From: Minwuia sp.
Lineage (GTDB): Bacteria > Pseudomonadota > Alphaproteobacteria > Minwuiales > Minwuiaceae
Length of the DNA stretch: 43,882 bases
Reading direction: 5' to 3'
NCBI GenBank assembly: GCA_029213165.1
Contig: JARGNO010000025.1
Location: 1 to 43,882 of the forward strand
Shown one piece after another: positions 15,815 to 23,572 of the stretch. The position numbers and the translations under genes were made by a program. The notes under the pieces were generated by a model that saw nothing but the letters and a program-made list of their open reading frames with translations, made no database searches and was not told where the DNA came from. Numbering within the stretch: the first letter of the stretch is position 1; each line of letters begins with the position of its first letter.

Positions 15815-15999
15815 TGCGTCATCTTCTTCGCATCGCTTTCGCGAGTGCAGCAGTCGGCCTTCTGGCCGGCTGCTCGCACACGCCGCTTCAGGAGCAGCCG
15901 CCTCAGCATGGTGAGATTGCGCCCGGTCCGGGTGTGTTCTCCGGTGCAGACGGCTCCTTCACGATCGTCGGTGATTCGAAGAGGAGAAAGCGTTACTGA
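15814..15999 (+). CDS. Small lipoprotein co-transcribed with porin
   Basis: 61 aa. MRHLLRIAFASAAVGLLAGC is a clear lipoprotein signal with lipobox LAGC and the lipidated Cys at residue 20, leaving a mature peptide of about 42 residues that is Pro/Gly-rich and ends in SKRRKRY. The ATG overlaps the porin stop by one base (TGATG), so the two are translationally coupled. Function is unknown; an outer-membrane lipoprotein that supports porin assembly or anchoring is a reasonable guess. The coupling, signal and following terminator make a real gene likely despite its size. Confidence 0.75.
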   Translation: MRHLLRIAFASAAVGLLAGCSHTPLQEQPPQHGEIAPGPGVFSGADGSFTIVGDSKRRKRY

Positions 16000-16021
16000 C
16001 CGGAACCCGTTCCGGTTCGTC

Positions 16022-16055
16022 AAAGGGCGGCTCTCACGAGCCGCCCTTTTTCGTT
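16022..16055 (+). terminator. Rho-independent terminator of the porin operon
   Basis: AAAGGGCGGCTC and GAGCCGCCCTTT pair perfectly over 12 bp around a TCAC loop (16022-16049), followed by TTCGTTT. It lies 23 bp after the lipoprotein stop. The upstream A-run makes it usable from both sides. Confidence 0.92.
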
Positions 16056-16179
16056 TGGGCAAGGCCTGAGATGTCAGATGGCACTCGTCGCTGCAGGACC
16101 GACATGGCGCTCCGGCCTTTGGCAAATCCAGCGGACTACAATGACCTCACGCGATCATCGCGACAGCCTGAAGCCCCTC

Positions 16180-17694
16180 TCAGACCGGCATGACGTCAAA
16201 GGCGACGCTGATGCGGCGGTCATGTTCCGCGAAGGGAATTGTCCGATGACCCAGAAAAGAGGGAAACAGGACAATCATGCCCGGTTGCGGCTTCAACATG
16301 CGTACCGGTGGGTCATCCCTGCTCAACAGCATGTAGTAGGCCCGACCGAACTCGATCCAGCCTTCATGACCCGTGATGCCGTCGCCGATGCCGGACGGGA
16401 CCTGGGGATAATAGACACCGCTCAGCCAGCCCGGCGGATGAAAGTGAACGTCATGAAAGCCGCCACGGTCCATGATGTTTGCCCAGCAGCCGATACGCGT
16501 CCGGCGTGGTCGTTGCGCCAGCCACGGGTGTGCCGGGTCGATGGGATGCGCTTCTGACCATCGCGCCACGGCGCGCTCGATCACCATTCGAAACACGGCG
16601 ATCGCACCTTCCGGGTTCTCGAAAAGTTCGTCGGTGCTTCGTCCACGGGTCAGTGAGCGGTTGAGAGGCGAATACTGCAAAGACGGATGCGCTTCAATCT
16701 CAGCCACCAGAGCGGCATTGAAATCCGCAAGTGAACCGTAGCCGGACGGCGGATCGACAATCGAGCTGCTGACCAGCCGATCCATGTCCATCAGTTCCGC
16801 CGCAGCCTCGCGCTGCCCGATCTCGTTCAAGCCCATGCCCTTGTAGGCGATGGCGGTGGTCCGGCCTGGATACTGCTGCAGGACAGCATCGCAGCGTCGT
16901 ATGCAGTCGGCCACATCGCCTGCACGAAATGCGGCGAAGGCGGCAAGTTCGGCAAAGTCGGGCGGCGCCTTGCCGGAAGCGATGACAGGATCAAGAACAG
17001 CCAGAGCCTTCTCCGGCGCACTGGTACTTGCAAGCGCATGTGCCAGATCGTAGATCACGGCGCCGTCACCAGGTGACAGGCGCAAAGCGGCCTGATTGAC
17101 AATGGCCGCATCCTGAAACCGGCCGATCTTCGTCAGCATGTTGCCCAACTGGCGATGCGCGGAGACATGTGCCGGATTGATCGCAATGGCGGATTGATAG
17201 GCCTTTTCGGCTGCCTTGTGGTCGCCGATCTTCGAACAGGCTGTGCCCAGCCAGAATGCCGTTTCGGCATCGCCGGGATTTCCTGCTGCGGCTGCCCGCA
17301 GGGCGACAATCGCCCTTTCGGTCTCCCCTGCCTGAACAAGTGCGATGCCAAGTTGGCCGAGGATTTCCACATTGTCAGGCTGGATCGTGCTCGCCCGTTC
17401 AAGCTCGGCAACAGCCGCCGGGAAATCACCAACAGACAGCAACATCGTTCCCAGATTCAGTGCGATCGCCAGGGCACCGGGCTGCAGCTTCGCAGCGCGC
17501 TTCAGATGCGTGATCCCGCGCCGGGTCTGCCCGCATGCGTGCTCGGCAAGGCCCGCGACAAACAGCAGCGTCGGGTCCCGTGGCGTCTTCTTCAGCGCCC
17601 TGGATGCAAGCCGTGCAGCCTCCCCGGCCTTGCCCTGTTGCAACAGGGCCAGCAGGTCAGAGGCTGCAACAGGGCTGGATGCACCCGGAGACAC
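16180..17694 (-). CDS. TPR-repeat protein with C-terminal 2OG-Fe(II) oxygenase domain
   Basis: 504 aa from a GTG at 17694. Residues 10-310 carry about eight TPR units (for example DAETAFWLGTACSKIGDHKAAEKAYQSAIAINP). Residues 330-504 match the putative 2OG-Fe(II) oxygenase family of the TIGR02466 type: the strand WANIMDRGGFHDVHFHPPGWLSGVYY supplies candidate iron ligands, and GHRTIPF plus RRISVAFDV give the distal His and the 2-oxoglutarate-binding Arg. Such proteins probably hydroxylate proteins or small molecules; the target is unknown. It starts 12 nt after the enoyl-CoA hydratase-like gene on the same strand, so the two probably form an operon. No signal peptide is visible. Confidence 0.82.
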   Translation of the reverse strand: MSPGASSPVAASDLLALLQQGKAGEAARLASRALKKTPRDPTLLFVAGLAEHACGQTRRGITHLKRAAKLQPGALAIALNLGTMLLSVGDFPAAVAELERASTIQPDNVEILGQLGIALVQAGETERAIVALRAAAAGNPGDAETAFWLGTACSKIGDHKAAEKAYQSAIAINPAHVSAHRQLGNMLTKIGRFQDAAIVNQAALRLSPGDGAVIYDLAHALASTSAPEKALAVLDPVIASGKAPPDFAELAAFAAFRAGDVADCIRRCDAVLQQYPGRTTAIAYKGMGLNEIGQREAAAELMDMDRLVSSSIVDPPSGYGSLADFNAALVAEIEAHPSLQYSPLNRSLTRGRSTDELFENPEGAIAVFRMVIERAVARWSEAHPIDPAHPWLAQRPRRTRIGCWANIMDRGGFHDVHFHPPGWLSGVYYPQVPSGIGDGITGHEGWIEFGRAYYMLLSRDDPPVRMLKPQPGMIVLFPSFLGHRTIPFAEHDRRISVAFDVMPV

Positions 17695-17706
17695 TGCGCG
17701 CGCCCC

Positions 17707-18507
17707 CTACTCGCCGGTGAAGGTCGGTGTCCGCTTCTCGAAGAAGGCTTCCACCGCCTCCGCATGATCGGCGGTCTGGTGTGCCAGCGCCTGATAGGCG
17801 GCTGAGAGTTCCAGCACGCCCTTCAGATCAGTCTTCTGCCCTTCGCGCAGCAGCCGCTTCGACATGCGTAGCACCTCCGGCGGGTTGCTCGCGATGCGGG
17901 CCGCAAGCGCATTCGCCTCGGCCAGCAGTTCATCCTCCGGCACGCACATGCTGGCCAGTCCCCATTCCGCCGCCTGCGGTCCATAGACCCGGTCGCCGGT
18001 GAAGGTCATCTCCGCCGCACGGCTCATTCCCACGGCACGCGGCAGCAGGAAGGCCCCGCCATCGCCGGGAATGATGCCCAGCTTCAGGAAGGACTCGGCG
18101 AAGAAGGCCTTCTCCGCCACCAGCCGGATATCGCACATGCAGGCCAGATCGCAGCCCGCACCAACGGCCGGGCCATTGACGGCGGCGATGGTCGGCACCT
18201 CCAGCTCATACATGGCCAGCGGGATCTTCTGGATGCCATTGCGATAGCTGTCGCGGGTCTTCATGCCGCCTGAGCCAAAGATTCCGGCACGCTCCCGCAT
18301 CTGCTTGACATTGCCGCCGGCTGAAAACGCCCGGCCCTTGCCGGTCAGGATAACACAGCGGACTGTGAGATCGTTCTGGATGCGGTCCGCCGCCGACACG
18401 AAAGCCTCGAAGGTTTCCTGGTAGGACAGGGCATTCATCTGCTCGGGCCGGTTCATGGTCAGTGTCACCACGTGACCGTCCTGTTCGTACAGCAGTTCGT
18501 CGCTCAT
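17707..18507 (-). CDS. Crotonase-family protein with atypical active site
   Basis: 266 aa from the ATG at 18507, which has GGGGAGAGG about 8 nt upstream; an in-frame ATG at 18525 is less well placed. The crotonase fold is clear: GKGRAFSAGGNVKQM (first oxyanion strand) and NGPAVGAGCDLACMCD (second). The two catalytic glutamates of classical enoyl-CoA hydratase are not kept: the first is Asp in GAGCDL, and the second falls in SFLKLGIIPGDGG where Phe occupies its place. A simple hydratase is therefore unlikely; an isomerase, hydrolase or other CoA-ester enzyme of the family fits better. Compare the canonical gene at 37228-38004. It is upstream of the 2OG oxygenase gene. Confidence 0.85.
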   Translation of the reverse strand: MSDELLYEQDGHVVTLTMNRPEQMNALSYQETFEAFVSAADRIQNDLTVRCVILTGKGRAFSAGGNVKQMRERAGIFGSGGMKTRDSYRNGIQKIPLAMYELEVPTIAAVNGPAVGAGCDLACMCDIRLVAEKAFFAESFLKLGIIPGDGGAFLLPRAVGMSRAAEMTFTGDRVYGPQAAEWGLASMCVPEDELLAEANALAARIASNPPEVLRMSKRLLREGQKTDLKGVLELSAAYQALAHQTADHAEAVEAFFEKRTPTFTGE

Positions 18508-18689
18508 CTCGTGTCCTCTCCCCATCTGGCATGCGCTGGCCAGACACTATCCGCCGGGGTCCGTCTTGAAAAGCGCGCACGCTGACGCTGATGATTGCCG
18601 CTGGCGCGGACAGGACCTAGTGTTGAATTCGCAAACAGGCAGGAGGCGAACAATGACCTCCGCGACAAGGATCATGGGGAGGGTTTCAG

Positions 18690-20420
18690 GTGAGCGAAGA
18701 CAGCAGGAAATACCGCAGTGCCAACTGGTTCGGGGCGGGGGCCAAGGATGGTTTCAACCATCGCGCCTGGATGAAGAATCAGGGCACGCCGCATGACGCC
18801 TTCGACGGACGACCCGTGATCGGCATCTGCAATTCATGGTCGGAACTGACCCCGTGCAACGCCCACTTGCGCGACGTGGCCGAGCGTGTGAAGCGCGGCG
18901 TCTGGGAGGCCGGGGGCTTTCCGCTGGAGTTTCCGGTGATGTCGCTGGGCGAGACCCTGATGCGCCCGACCACCATGCTGTTCCGCAATCTGATGGCCAT
19001 GGATGTCGAGGAATCCATTCGCGCCAACCCGCTGGATGGTGTCGTCCTGCTTTCCGGCTGTGACAAGACCCAACCCGCGATGATGATGGGGGCGGCCAGC
19101 TGTGACCTGCCCACCGTCGTCATTACCGGCGGGCCGATGCTGAACGGCAAGTTCCAGGGCCAGGATATCGGTTCCGGCACCGATGTCTGGCGCTTTTCCG
19201 AGGATCTGCGCGCCGGAAAGATGACCCTGGCCGACTTCATGGAGGCGGAGAACTGCATGTCCCGCTCCAACGGGCACTGCATGACCATGGGCACCGCATC
19301 CACGATGGCGTCGATGACCGAATCGCTGGGCCTGACCCTGCCAGGTGCCTCCGCCGTGCCCGCCGTGGACGCCAACCGCTATCGCATCGCCCATCTGGTC
19401 GGTCGCCGCATTGTCGACATGGTGAAGGAGGACCTGCGTTTCTCCAAGGTCGTGACGCGAAAGGCGTTCGAGAATGCCGTGCGCGTCAATGCCGCCATCG
19501 GCGGATCCACCAACGCCATCATCCATCTGATCGCGCTTGCCGGGCGACTGGGGGTCGAGCTGACGATCGATGATTTCGATCGCCTGGCGCGGGACGTGCC
19601 GCTGCTGGTCAACCTGATGCCCAACGGCAAGTACTTGATGGAAGACTATTACTATGCGGGCGGGCTGCCGGTCGTGGTGCGGTCGCTGGCGGAGAACGGG
19701 CTGCTGAACGATGACGTCGTGACGGTCAACGGTGCCTCCCTCACCGCCAACGCAGCGGAGGCACGGAACTGGAACGAGGACGTGATCCGTCCCTTCGACA
19801 ACCCGCTGAACAGGAATGTCGGTCTTGCCGTGCTGCGCGGCAATCTGGCCCCCGATGGCGCGGTGATCAAGCCGTCCGCCGCCACGCCCGCGCTGCTGAA
19901 CCATCGCGGGCGCGCCGTGGTCTTCGAGAGCATCGAGGAACTGCGTGCCAAGGTGGAGGATGATGATCTGGATATCGACGAGACCTGCGTCATGGTGCTG
20001 AAGGGTGCGGGGCCGAAGGGTTATCCCGGGATGCCGGAGGTCGGCAACTTCCCCCTGCCGGCCAAGATCCTGCGCAAGGGCATCACCGACATGGTGCGCA
20101 TTTCCGACGCCCGCATGTCAGGCACCGCCTATGGCGCGGTCGTGCTGCATGTCAGCCCGGAATCCGCCGCTGGCGGTCCGCTGGCCCTGGTGCAGACCGG
20201 CGACATGATCGAGCTGGATGTGGCCAACCGTCGCCTGCATCTGGACGTCAGCGACACGGAACTGGCCCGGCGCAAGGCCGCCTGGACACCGCCGCCGACG
20301 CCGATGGAGCGCGGCTATGTCCGGCTGTACCACGATCATGTCATGCAGGCGCATGAGGGCTGCGACCTGGATTTCCTGGTCGGAGGCTCAGGTGCCCCGA
20401 TCCCACGCGAAAGCCACTGA
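18690..20420 (+). CDS. IlvD/Edd-family sugar-acid dehydratase (L-arabonate dehydratase-like)
   Basis: 576 aa from GTG at 18690, with GGGGAGGG 6 nt upstream. Cysteines 56 (ELTPCNAH), 124 (LLSGCDKTQPA) and 197 (SRSNGHCMTMGTAST) are the three Fe-S ligands of the family; the WRFSEDLRAG segment and overall length match the sugar-acid branch (arabonate/xylonate dehydratases) better than branched-chain IlvD. The reaction is loss of water from an aldonate to give a 2-keto-3-deoxy acid. The next gene follows at a 1-nt gap and encodes a DenD-like dehydrogenase, so the two probably act in one sugar-acid degradation route. The exact sugar acid cannot be told. Confidence 0.88.
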   Translation: MSEDSRKYRSANWFGAGAKDGFNHRAWMKNQGTPHDAFDGRPVIGICNSWSELTPCNAHLRDVAERVKRGVWEAGGFPLEFPVMSLGETLMRPTTMLFRNLMAMDVEESIRANPLDGVVLLSGCDKTQPAMMMGAASCDLPTVVITGGPMLNGKFQGQDIGSGTDVWRFSEDLRAGKMTLADFMEAENCMSRSNGHCMTMGTASTMASMTESLGLTLPGASAVPAVDANRYRIAHLVGRRIVDMVKEDLRFSKVVTRKAFENAVRVNAAIGGSTNAIIHLIALAGRLGVELTIDDFDRLARDVPLLVNLMPNGKYLMEDYYYAGGLPVVVRSLAENGLLNDDVVTVNGASLTANAAEARNWNEDVIRPFDNPLNRNVGLAVLRGNLAPDGAVIKPSAATPALLNHRGRAVVFESIEELRAKVEDDDLDIDETCVMVLKGAGPKGYPGMPEVGNFPLPAKILRKGITDMVRISDARMSGTAYGAVVLHVSPESAAGGPLALVQTGDMIELDVANRRLHLDVSDTELARRKAAWTPPPTPMERGYVRLYHDHVMQAHEGCDLDFLVGGSGAPIPRESH

Positions 20421-20421
20421 C

Positions 20422-21420
20422 ATGCGGGTTGTCATTACCGGCGGTGCCGGTTTCATCGGCAAGCGGCTAGCCCGCCAGATCCTGCAGCGCGGCAGCCTGA
20501 CCAACGCGGCGGGGGAGGAGAAACCCGTCACAGCGATAACCCTGTTCGATGTCGTGGAGGCGACAGGTTTCGAAGATGCCGCAATCGTGAACACCGTGGC
20601 TGGCGACATCGCCGACAGCACGCAGGTCGCGGCGGTCCTCGGTGGGGAAGCGGAGAGCATCTTTCATCTGGCGGCCATCGTCTCCGCGCATGCGGAGGAA
20701 GACTATGATCTCGGCATGCGCATCAATCTCGACGGCACCCGGCATGTCATCGCGGCAGCACGGGCCATGGCGGCTCCGCCGAAGGTGGTGTTTGCCAGTT
20801 CGGTTGCTGTCTACGGCGGCGCGAACCTGCCGCGCACCGTGACCGACGAGACGCCGATCACGCCCCAGACCAGCTATGGCGTCGCCAAGGCCTGCGGAGA
20901 GCAACTGTTGAACGATGCATCGCGAAAGGGCTTTCTCGACGCCCGCTCGCTGCGCCTGCCCACCATCTGCGTGCGCACGGGCAAGCCCAACCGCGCCGCC
21001 TCGACCTGGGCCAGTTCCATGATCCGTGAGCCGCTCTGCGGCATCGACATGGAGGTACCGGTATCCCCAGAAAGCGCCATGGCGCTGATGAGCCCGCGCC
21101 GCGTGGTTGATGCCTTCATCACGGCACACGAGGTGGCCGCAGCGGAGCTTGGTGACTGGCGCACGTTGCTTCTGTCGGGCTTCACCGCGACGGCGGCGGA
21201 AATGCAGCAGGCCGTGGTCCGCAATCGCGGCAACCGGAAACTGGGTGAGATCCGCTTCACGCCCGACCCGAAGACCCAGGCCATCGTCAACGGCTGGCCT
21301 TCAGGTACGAAGGGCGCACGCGCGGAGGCCCTCGGCATCCACACCGACGCCTCCATCGACGAGATTGTCCGCCACTTCATCGACGATGACCTGGACAACC
21401 AGATCAAGGGCGATTTCTAG
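20422..21420 (+). CDS. NAD-dependent epimerase/dehydrogenase, DenD-like
   Basis: 332 aa from the ATG at 20422, one base after the dehydratase stop; the frame is open upstream but that is inside the dehydratase gene. TGGAGFIG is the NAD Rossmann motif, SSVAVYG and SYGVAK give the Ser and Tyr-x-x-x-Lys of extended SDRs. The text RLPTICVRTGKPNRAASTWASSMIREPL is close to D-erythronate dehydrogenases (DenD). Family knowledge: DenD oxidises D-erythronate at C2 in a four-carbon acid pathway with a DUF1537 kinase, not seen here. With the dehydratase partner the natural substrate may be a different sugar acid. Operon with the upstream gene is near certain. Confidence 0.85.
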   Translation: MRVVITGGAGFIGKRLARQILQRGSLTNAAGEEKPVTAITLFDVVEATGFEDAAIVNTVAGDIADSTQVAAVLGGEAESIFHLAAIVSAHAEEDYDLGMRINLDGTRHVIAAARAMAAPPKVVFASSVAVYGGANLPRTVTDETPITPQTSYGVAKACGEQLLNDASRKGFLDARSLRLPTICVRTGKPNRAASTWASSMIREPLCGIDMEVPVSPESAMALMSPRRVVDAFITAHEVAAAELGDWRTLLLSGFTATAAEMQQAVVRNRGNRKLGEIRFTPDPKTQAIVNGWPSGTKGARAEALGIHTDASIDEIVRHFIDDDLDNQIKGDF

Positions 21421-21448
21421 GGACGGTTTCCTCGGAAATGGTGTCGTG

Positions 21449-21522
21449 CCCGGGCTCGACCCGGGTGTCCAGTCGCCGGTGCTAGCGCGGCACCCCTGGG
21501 CTGCCGGATCGGGTCCGGCAGC
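21449..21522. repeat. 74-bp palindromic repeat, copy A
   Basis: This unit is repeated at 21583-21656 with only two mismatches, 134 bp apart. It contains two palindromes: CCCGGGCTCGACCCGGG at its left end and CTGCCGGATC...GGTCCGGCAG at its right end. It lies in the spacer between convergent genes, the usual site for REP-type elements. Confidence 0.85.
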
Positions 21523-21582
21523 GTCATCGGTGTGGTTGGGATGCCAATCGGGCAAGGCCATCACCTCATCACCCACGCCTCA

Positions 21583-21656
21583 CCCGGGCTCGACCCGGGT
21601 GTCCAGTCGCCGGTGCTAGCGCGGCACCCCTGGGCTGCCGGATCGAATCCGGCAGC
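21583..21656. repeat. 74-bp palindromic repeat, copy B
   Basis: Second copy of the unit at 21449-21522, in the same orientation. The mismatches are AA against GG within the right palindrome loop (GGATCGAATCC against GGATCGGGTCC). Confidence 0.85.
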
Positions 21657-21692
21657 ACCGTCTGAACGAACAGAAGGCCCATACAACAGGAA

Positions 21693-21719
21693 AGGGGCCT
21701 GCCAATCCGGCAGGCCCCT
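21693..21719. terminator. Bidirectional terminator hairpin
   Basis: AGGGGCCTGCC and GGCAGGCCCCT pair perfectly (11 bp) around an AATCC loop. CTTCTTC follows on the plus strand and TTTCCTGTT on the minus. It is well placed to end both the dehydratase-DenD operon and the aldehyde dehydrogenase transcript. Confidence 0.7.
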
Positions 21720-21734
21720 CTTCTTCAGAGATCG

Positions 21735-21772
21735 GGAGACGGCGGGCTGGCCGACCCGGCCAACCCCAGCCC
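21735..21772. repeat. 38-bp direct repeat, copy A
   Basis: GGAGACGGCGGGCTGG... through CCCCAGCCC is repeated exactly at 21807-21844, 72 bp away. Internally GGGCTGGCCG...CGGCCAACCCCAGCCC can fold on itself. It is distinct from the 74-bp repeats next to it. Confidence 0.8.
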
Positions 21773-21806
21773 AGTGCCCCAACTTGCGGCACCGGCGGTG
21801 TCTACT

Positions 21807-21844
21807 GGAGACGGCGGGCTGGCCGACCCGGCCAACCCCAGCCC
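21807..21844. repeat. 38-bp direct repeat, copy B
   Basis: Exact second copy of 21735-21772 in the same orientation. It ends 11 bp before the stop of the aldehyde dehydrogenase gene. Confidence 0.8.
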
Positions 21845-21855
21845 GCCTGCTCTTC

Positions 21856-23283
21856 CTACGCCGCGTTGTGGCCAAGGATGGCCTTGATCTCGAGGTATTC
21901 CTCCAGGCCGTACTCACCCCATTCGCGACCGTTGCCTGACTGCTTGTAGCCGCCGAACGGTGCAAAGACGTCGGCCATGGCGCCGTTCACATGCACGTTG
22001 CCGGTGCGCAGCTGCTTGGCAATTGCCTGGGCATGTTCCGGGGCGCCGGAGACATAGCCGGACAGGCCATAGGGCGTGTCATTGGCAATGCTGACCGCGT
22101 CGGCGTCATCCTTGTAGCCGAGGATCGACAGCACCGGGCCGAAGATTTCCTCCCGCGCGATGGTCATGTCGTTGGTGACGTTGGTGAACACCGTCGGGCG
22201 GGCGAAATAGCCCTTGTTGACGCCCTCGGGCAGACCGGTGCCACCGGCGACCGGGTTCGCGCCCTCGTCGATGCCCTTCTGGATCAGGCCCTGCACCTTG
22301 TCCCACTGGGCCTTGGAGACCAGCGGACCCATGGTGGTGTTCTCGTCCGCCGGATCACCGACGCGCACCTTGGCGGCGGCCGCCTTGGCAATCTCACCGG
22401 CTTCCTCCATCCGGTCCATCGGCACCAGCATCCGGGTCGGCGCGTTGCAGGACTGGCCCGTGTTGCCGAAGCACTGCAGCACACCGCCGAACACGGCCTT
22501 CTGGAAGTCGGCATCGTCCAGGATGATATTGGCCGACTTGCCACCCAGTTCCTGCGACACGCGCTTTACGGTCGGCGCGGCATTCTGCGCCACGGCGACA
22601 CCGGCGCGGGTGGAGCCGGTGAAGGACACCATGTCCACATCCGGGTGGGAGCTGATGGCGGAACCGACACCCGGGCCGTCACCGTTGACCATGTTGAACA
22701 CGCCCTTCGGCACGCCGGCCTCATGCAGGATCTCGGCGAAGACGATACCGCTCATCGGTGCGATCTCCGACGGCTTCAGCACCATGGTGCAGCCTGCGGC
22801 CAGCGCCGGAGCGACCTTGGCGGCAATCTGGTTCACCGGCCAGTTCCACGGCGTGATCATGCCACAGACACCGATCGGTTCCTTGCTGAGACGCGTGGTG
22901 CCACGGTCCTCATCAAATTCGAAGTTGGCCAGCAGCTTCGACATGGTCTTGAAGTGGCCGATGCCGGTTGCGGCCTGGACCTTCTGCGCGAAGGTGGCGG
23001 GCGCGCCCATTTCCTTCGAGATCGCGTCGGCCATCTCGGCGTAATGGTTCTTGTAGGCGGCCATGATGGCGTCGAACAGTTCCAGGCGCTCCTGCTTCGT
23101 GGTCTGCGACCAGCTCGGGAACGCCCGCTTCGCGGCCTGCACGGCACGGTCCACGTCTTCCGCATTGCCGAGGCTGATCTGCGCGAAGGCTTCTTCCGTC
23201 GCCGGATTGATAACGTCGAAAGGCTTCGGATCGACCGGATCGACCCAGGCACCGTCGATATAGAACTTCATGCTGTTGGACAT
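21856..23283 (-). CDS. NAD(P)-dependent aldehyde dehydrogenase
   Basis: 475 aa from the ATG at 23283, with GAGGAGAAG upstream; the open frame continues to 23826 but that part is non-coding. The ALDH fold is complete: TPWNWPVNQ and KPSEIAPMS (cofactor), FTGSTRAG (NAD loop), QELGGKS with the general-base Glu, and GNTGQSCNAPTR with the nucleophilic Cys. EEIFGPVLS and GYKQSGNGREWG close the enzyme. It oxidises an aldehyde to an acid with NAD(P)+. The subtype resembles broad-range aldehyde dehydrogenases; the substrate is unknown. It converges on the sugar-acid operon and is divergent from the histidine kinase. Confidence 0.93.
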   Translation of the reverse strand: MSNSMKFYIDGAWVDPVDPKPFDVINPATEEAFAQISLGNAEDVDRAVQAAKRAFPSWSQTTKQERLELFDAIMAAYKNHYAEMADAISKEMGAPATFAQKVQAATGIGHFKTMSKLLANFEFDEDRGTTRLSKEPIGVCGMITPWNWPVNQIAAKVAPALAAGCTMVLKPSEIAPMSGIVFAEILHEAGVPKGVFNMVNGDGPGVGSAISSHPDVDMVSFTGSTRAGVAVAQNAAPTVKRVSQELGGKSANIILDDADFQKAVFGGVLQCFGNTGQSCNAPTRMLVPMDRMEEAGEIAKAAAAKVRVGDPADENTTMGPLVSKAQWDKVQGLIQKGIDEGANPVAGGTGLPEGVNKGYFARPTVFTNVTNDMTIAREEIFGPVLSILGYKDDADAVSIANDTPYGLSGYVSGAPEHAQAIAKQLRTGNVHVNGAMADVFAPFGGYKQSGNGREWGEYGLEEYLEIKAILGHNAA

Positions 23284-23572
23284 AGTCTGCTTCTCCTCAT
23301 GCAGGATCCGGGCGCAGGGCTTCCTCCCCTGAAGGCCCCGGAAGAAATTGTCTGAACGCCATATGGGGCGCTTGCATGCAATAAACACGAGTTCGGGCAC
23401 GGTTAACAAGAGACACAACGTCCCGTGGCCGCCGGGATCACTCCCGCCGTCGCAGCAGGCCGCGTCGCGGGCGGTCCCGGTCGCGCCTGGAACCGAACGG
23501 GATATGCGCCGCAGGAACCACGGAGGCATCACCTGTGCTAAGGTCGCTCCGGCGCATATAACGCAGGGCAAG
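23284..23572. promoter_or_regulatory. Divergent region, aldehyde dehydrogenase / histidine kinase
   Basis: This 289-bp spacer holds a TTGCATGCAA palindrome at 23372-23381 and an AT-richer stretch after it. Promoters for both genes are expected here. I see no convincing hexamer pair or further gene. Confidence 0.35.

Noticed and set aside
21449-21844. CRISPR-like array
   Set aside because: Only two copies of each repeat, unequal unit types, no regular spacers and no cas genes.
21991-23355. 454-aa open frame on the plus strand
   Set aside because: Antisense to the aldehyde dehydrogenase, which has all catalytic motifs.
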